Translations under genes and position numbers: made by a program | Notes under the pieces: model-generated | What the model was told of the DNA's origin: nothing | The model's database searches: none | Seen by the model: the letters and a program-made list of their open reading frames with translations, nothing else | Source of the DNA: Pseudomonadota bacterium | GTDB taxonomy: Bacteria > Pseudomonadota > Alphaproteobacteria > Rhizobiales > Xanthobacteraceae | Assembly (NCBI GenBank): GCA_023405565.1 | Contig: JAEXXW010000352.1 | Span: forward strand, 1 to 7,228 | Direction of reading: 5' to 3' | Length of the DNA stretch: 7,228 nucleotides | Part shown: piece after piece, positions 6,696 through 7,228 of the stretch | How the letters are laid out: the number at the start of each line of letters is the position of its first letter | Numbering within the stretch: position 1 is the first letter of the stretch

Positions 6696-6716
6696 AATTG
6701 CCACAATCTAGCAATT
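6696..6716. repeat. Inverted repeat AATTGC-N9-GCAATT in the leader of the secreted small protein
   Basis: Perfect 6-base arms with a 9-base spacer lie 13 bases upstream of the ATG at 6683 on the minus strand. The spacing would suit a dimeric repressor. It could equally form a weak hairpin in the mRNA leader. Function unknown. Confidence 0.3.
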
Positions 6717-6814
6717 ACCGCGGGCGATGGCTATCCGGCTTCCAGCCGTTCGCCAGCAGTGTTAATTTTTAAATGCTTCAGCGCAACGGCGCGACCTGTC
6801 ACCGGAGCGATGCG

Positions 6815-6925
6815 ATGGCCAAGGGACAGATGAGATCGACCAAGGAAAAGAAAAAGCCGAAAGCCGATCCAGGCAAAACAAGGCCGGTTTCGGCCTACAA
6901 GGCTCAGCAAGGCGCAAAGAAATAG
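6815..6925 (+). CDS. Tiny lysine-rich protein of the MAKGQ type (36 residues)
   Basis: The protein starts MAKGQMRSTKEKKKPK and ends QQGAKK. It is strongly basic, with no hydrophobic core, and is probably disordered. GGAG lies 7 bases before the ATG, and a hairpin with a T-run follows 25 bases after the TAG, so it has the parts of a complete small gene. I recall similar MAKGQ-(M/Q/V)-RSNxE-xKKPK peptides in rhizobia and other proteobacteria, annotated only as hypothetical; this is from memory. Its charge suggests nucleic-acid or ribosome contact, which is inference. It is easily missed because of its length. Confidence 0.7.
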   Translation: MAKGQMRSTKEKKKPKADPGKTRPVSAYKAQQGAKK

Positions 6926-6950
6926 CCTGCAGAGTCAGATCCAGGACTGA

Positions 6951-6989
6951 CCGGCTTTGACGGACGCGAAGCCGGGGGCAGCTTTTTTT
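6951..6989 (+). terminator. Rho-independent terminator after the 36-residue gene
   Basis: CCGGCTT (6951-6957) pairs with AAGCCGG (6969-6975) across an 11-base loop. Seven T residues follow at 6983-6989, after a 7-base GC-rich gap. The gap makes it imperfect, but its place downstream of the small gene supports the call. Confidence 0.5.
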
Positions 6990-7051
6990 GTTTTGACGAT
7001 TTTCCGTCGCGCGAACCGCTATCCACGACACTCGAAAATGCCCCCAAAATG

Positions 7052-7081
7052 CAAATGCGCGGGGCTGGACCCGCGCATTTG
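7052..7081 (-). terminator. Strong 12-base-pair hairpin, likely terminator of the right-edge gene
   Basis: CAAATGCGCGGG and CCCGCGCATTTG form a perfect 12-base-pair stem with a 6-base loop (GCTGGA). Read on the minus strand it lies 45 bases beyond the stop of the gene at 7127 and is followed by CATTTT, a short T-run. No T-run follows on the plus strand, so the minus direction is favoured. Confidence 0.5.
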
Positions 7082-7093
7082 TCTCATCGCAAC

Positions 7094-7112
7094 GGCCGGA
7101 CAATTCCCGGCC
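7094..7112 (-). repeat. Second hairpin GGCCGG-N7-CCGGCC downstream of the right-edge gene
   Basis: Six-base GC-only arms with a 7-base loop lie between the stop at 7127 and the stronger hairpin. No T-run follows. It may stabilise the mRNA end or act together with the stronger hairpin. Confidence 0.35.
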
Positions 7113-7126
7113 CGATGTCGAAAAGC

Positions 7127-7228
7127 TCAAGCAGCCGTCTGCTTTTTCACGGCACGCTTCAACGGAAAAGCCGGGCTTTCATAAAGAGCGCGCATCTCAT
7201 TTTCGGTAAAGCGCGCTTCATTCACCTC
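7127..7228 (-). CDS. C-terminal end of an unidentified gene (N-terminus outside window)
   Basis: An open frame enters at the right edge and gives 33 residues before TGA: EVNEARFTENEMRALYE, SPAFPLKRAVKK, QTAA. The lysine-rich last residues and the two hairpins just beyond the stop support a genuine gene end. Too little is visible to name a family. Confidence 0.5.
   Translation of the reverse strand, partial: EVNEARFTENEMRALYESPAFPLKRAVKKQTAA

Noticed and set aside
6761..6772. TTAATTTTTAAA as a CtrA site
   Set aside because: The TTAA elements are only 3 bases apart; the CtrA consensus needs 7.
6762..7130. Minus-strand open frame of 122 codons
   Set aside because: It covers the 36-residue gene, its terminator and the strong hairpin in antisense, with no recognisable protein features.

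Overview
The window looks like ordinary chromosome of an alphaproteobacterium of the Bradyrhizobium / Rhodopseudomonas / Afipia group (Nitrobacteraceae). I infer this from moderately GC-rich DNA, a CtrA-type TTAA-N7-TTAA box, a GGAAC-N17-CGTT promoter of the EcfG general-stress type, secreted caspase-Sel1 proteins, and a tiny MAKGQ-type basic protein that I associate with rhizobia. No tRNA, rRNA, insertion sequence, phage or CRISPR was seen.

Layout. (1) 1-1639, minus strand: most of a soluble chemoreceptor with two PAS domains, cut at its C-terminus by the window edge. The first PAS carries a His/Trp signature resembling the haem-binding PAS of Aer2-type oxygen sensors. (2) 1640-2023: a 384-base non-coding stretch that is the chemoreceptor's upstream region, with a perfect CtrA box abutting a second dyad. 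(3) 2024-2692, minus: queH, the iron-sulfur epoxyqueuosine reductase of queuosine tRNA modification. (4) 2877-4490, plus: a secreted caspase-like (C14) protein with Sel1-like repeats, a degenerate peptidoglycan-binding-like domain and a short tail. (5) 4512-5708, minus: a second secreted protein with a peptidoglycan-binding domain and a DUF4189-like region, converging on the caspase gene with 21 bases between stop codons. Its C-terminus carries three copies of the 14-15 residue motif (RFDPxxIPVNAP) that ends the caspase protein once. (6) 5826-6350, plus: an EcfG-type promoter followed by two small genes, a 61-residue protein of unknown function and a 74-residue double-CxxC zinc-ribbon-like protein. 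(7) 6375-6683, minus: a small secreted four-cysteine protein. (8) 6815-6925, plus: a 36-residue lysine-rich protein followed by a terminator. (9) 7127-7228, minus: the last 33 residues of an unidentified gene, with two hairpins beyond its stop codon.

The best candidate for an undescribed system is the convergent caspase / peptidoglycan-binding pair. Both products look exported, both carry a peptidoglycan-binding-like fold near the C-terminus, and both end in the same Arg-Phe-Asp-Pro repeat, which suggests a shared partner, anchor or processing site. Regulation is a second theme: the chemoreceptor appears tied to CtrA (cell cycle and motility) and the small-gene pair to EcfG (general stress). 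These links rest on motif matches read by eye.
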